From a virus, in the IMG/VR virus record IMGVR_UViG_3300048835_000195, positions 1-46,858 of that record: DNA of 46,858 bases; one strand, written 5' to 3'. The position numbers and the translations under genes are program-made. Positions within the stretch are counted from its first letter, which is position 1, and every line of letters starts with the position of its first letter. The notes beneath the pieces are model-generated. The model was given only the letters and a program-made list of their open reading frames with translations. It did not search any database and had not been told where the DNA came from. Of the stretch, positions 46,243-46,858 are shown in pieces.

Positions 46243-46858
46243 TGCCGACTGACCCCACACGCACCCTGAGCATCCGCCGCCGCTACGAGTCGGAGATTGT
46301 CCGCCGCATCCGCAACCTGGCGCGGTTGGTCGCCTGGGCTGTGGGCGAGGTGGATGCCCTGGCGCTGGGTTCGGGCGTGTTCGCGCATGCCGCCTTCGCG
46401 CCGGATTTTGACGACATCCCGCCGCCGCGGTTCAACTTCCCGACCAGCGCCGAGAAGGTTGCGGCCTTTCTCGCCTGGCTGCGCGAGATGCAGGACCAGG
46501 GCATCCTGGAAGTGATCGAACGGAGCGAGGGCCGGATTGTGGCCCGCCAACCGTGGCAGGACGTTTACATCCGCAGTGCCTACCAGAAGGGCCTGGCCGA
46601 CGCACGGCGCGATCTGCGGATCCCGCCGGCCGTCGAGTCCGGCCCGTTCGGGCTGCCGGCTGACGCCATGTTCGGCTCACCCTTCAACGCGCCGATCCAT
46701 GCCGACGCCGCGGGCATGCTGTTCACGCGCAATTTCGAGGAGCTCGCGGGCATCACCAGCGACATGAGCCAGCGCATGAGCCGGGTGTTAACCCAGGGGT
46801 TGACGGAAGGCCGAGGCCCGCGCCAGATCGCCAGCGCCCTGCGCCGCGAGATCGAGGG
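46242..46858 (+). CDS. SPP1 gp7 / Mu F-like head morphogenesis protein, N-terminal part (cut by right edge)
   Basis: The 5' part of the gene completed at 1-470. It starts at ATG 46242 after an overlapping TGA. Residues about 9-60 are helical (SIRRRYESEIVRRIRNLARLVAWAVGEVDAL), then ERSEGRIVARQPWQDVYIRSAYQKGLADARRDL, a family-typical segment. The last 127 bases repeat the start of the window. Complete protein: 319 residues. Confidence 0.85.
   Translation, partial: MPTDPTRTLSIRRRYESEIVRRIRNLARLVAWAVGEVDALALGSGVFAHAAFAPDFDDIPPPRFNFPTSAEKVAAFLAWLREMQDQGILEVIERSEGRIVARQPWQDVYIRSAYQKGLADARRDLRIPPAVESGPFGLPADAMFGSPFNAPIHADAAGMLFTRNFEELAGITSDMSQRMSRVLTQGLTEGRGPRQIASALRREIE
46732..46858. repeat. Right copy of 127-bp terminal direct repeat
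   Basis: Identical to bases 1-127, in frame with the same gene; it marks where the circle was opened. Confidence 0.9.

Noticed and set aside
1-46858. CRISPR arrays, insertion sequences or toxin-antitoxin pairs
   Set aside because: I found no regularly spaced repeat-spacer units, no transposase motifs and no recognised toxin-antitoxin signature; the 32-bp repeat at 23488-23568 has only two copies and a 17-base spacer.

Overview
The window is essentially one complete genome of a temperate, long-tailed (siphovirus-type) double-stranded DNA phage. Its last 127 bases (46732-46858) repeat its first 127 bases exactly, and the gene cut by the left edge is completed by the gene cut by the right edge. 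The molecule therefore closes into a circle of about 46,731 bp opened inside the head-morphogenesis gene. DNA is uniformly GC-rich, genes overlap mostly by ATGA/GTGA junctions and Shine-Dalgarno sequences are strong. Several lipoproteins and Sec-type signal peptides fit a bacterial host with an elaborate envelope, but the host cannot be named. A tRNA-Leu(UAG) 3' part beside the integrase shows that the phage uses a host tRNA-Leu gene as its integration site.

Layout (circular order starting at the terminase). 42,458-46,858 then 1-5,296: packaging and head (TerS, TerL, portal, SPP1 gp7-like protein, protease with a nested scaffold, decoration protein, major capsid protein, connectors and neck), interrupted at 467-676 by one minus-strand AlpA/excisionase-like regulator. 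5,293-9,255: an unusual insert between neck and tail-terminator genes, with a secreted glycosidase-like protein, a helical protein, a LamG protein and a fibre-like protein. 9,252-21,573: tail genes (terminator, tube, G/GT chaperones with a -1 frameshift site, tape measure, LamG-bearing minor tail protein, DUF1833, NlpC/P60, a 1435-residue LamG-bearing tail tip, fibre). 21,583-24,312: small coiled-coil proteins, putative lysis accessory proteins, holin, endolysin. 24,313-24,719: terminator, repeats and attP. 24,720-29,350 (minus): integrase, BRO/DinD antirepressor, HTH-like protein, two lipoproteins, a small protein and the repressor. 29,351-29,474: divergent genetic switch with three matching operators. 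29,475-42,461 (plus): Cro-like and CII-like regulators, a Bet/Exo-type recombination module, many small zinc-ribbon and unknown proteins, ParB-like and VRR-NUC proteins, a replication initiator and a DUF5131 protein.

The most interesting features are these. (1) The replication initiator carries a DnaA domain-I-like module at its C-terminus, and its own coding sequence contains 12-bp-phased iterons; no helicase or polymerase gene is seen, so host replisome recruitment through a DnaA mimic is a testable idea. (2) LamG/concanavalin-like sugar-binding domains are placed in three different virion proteins, next to a secreted glycosidase-like protein. (3) A compact lysogeny switch has three CAATA-N6-TATTG operators and a possible related distant site by the AlpA-like gene. 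(4) The terL reading frame lacks a standard start codon for its conserved N-terminus.
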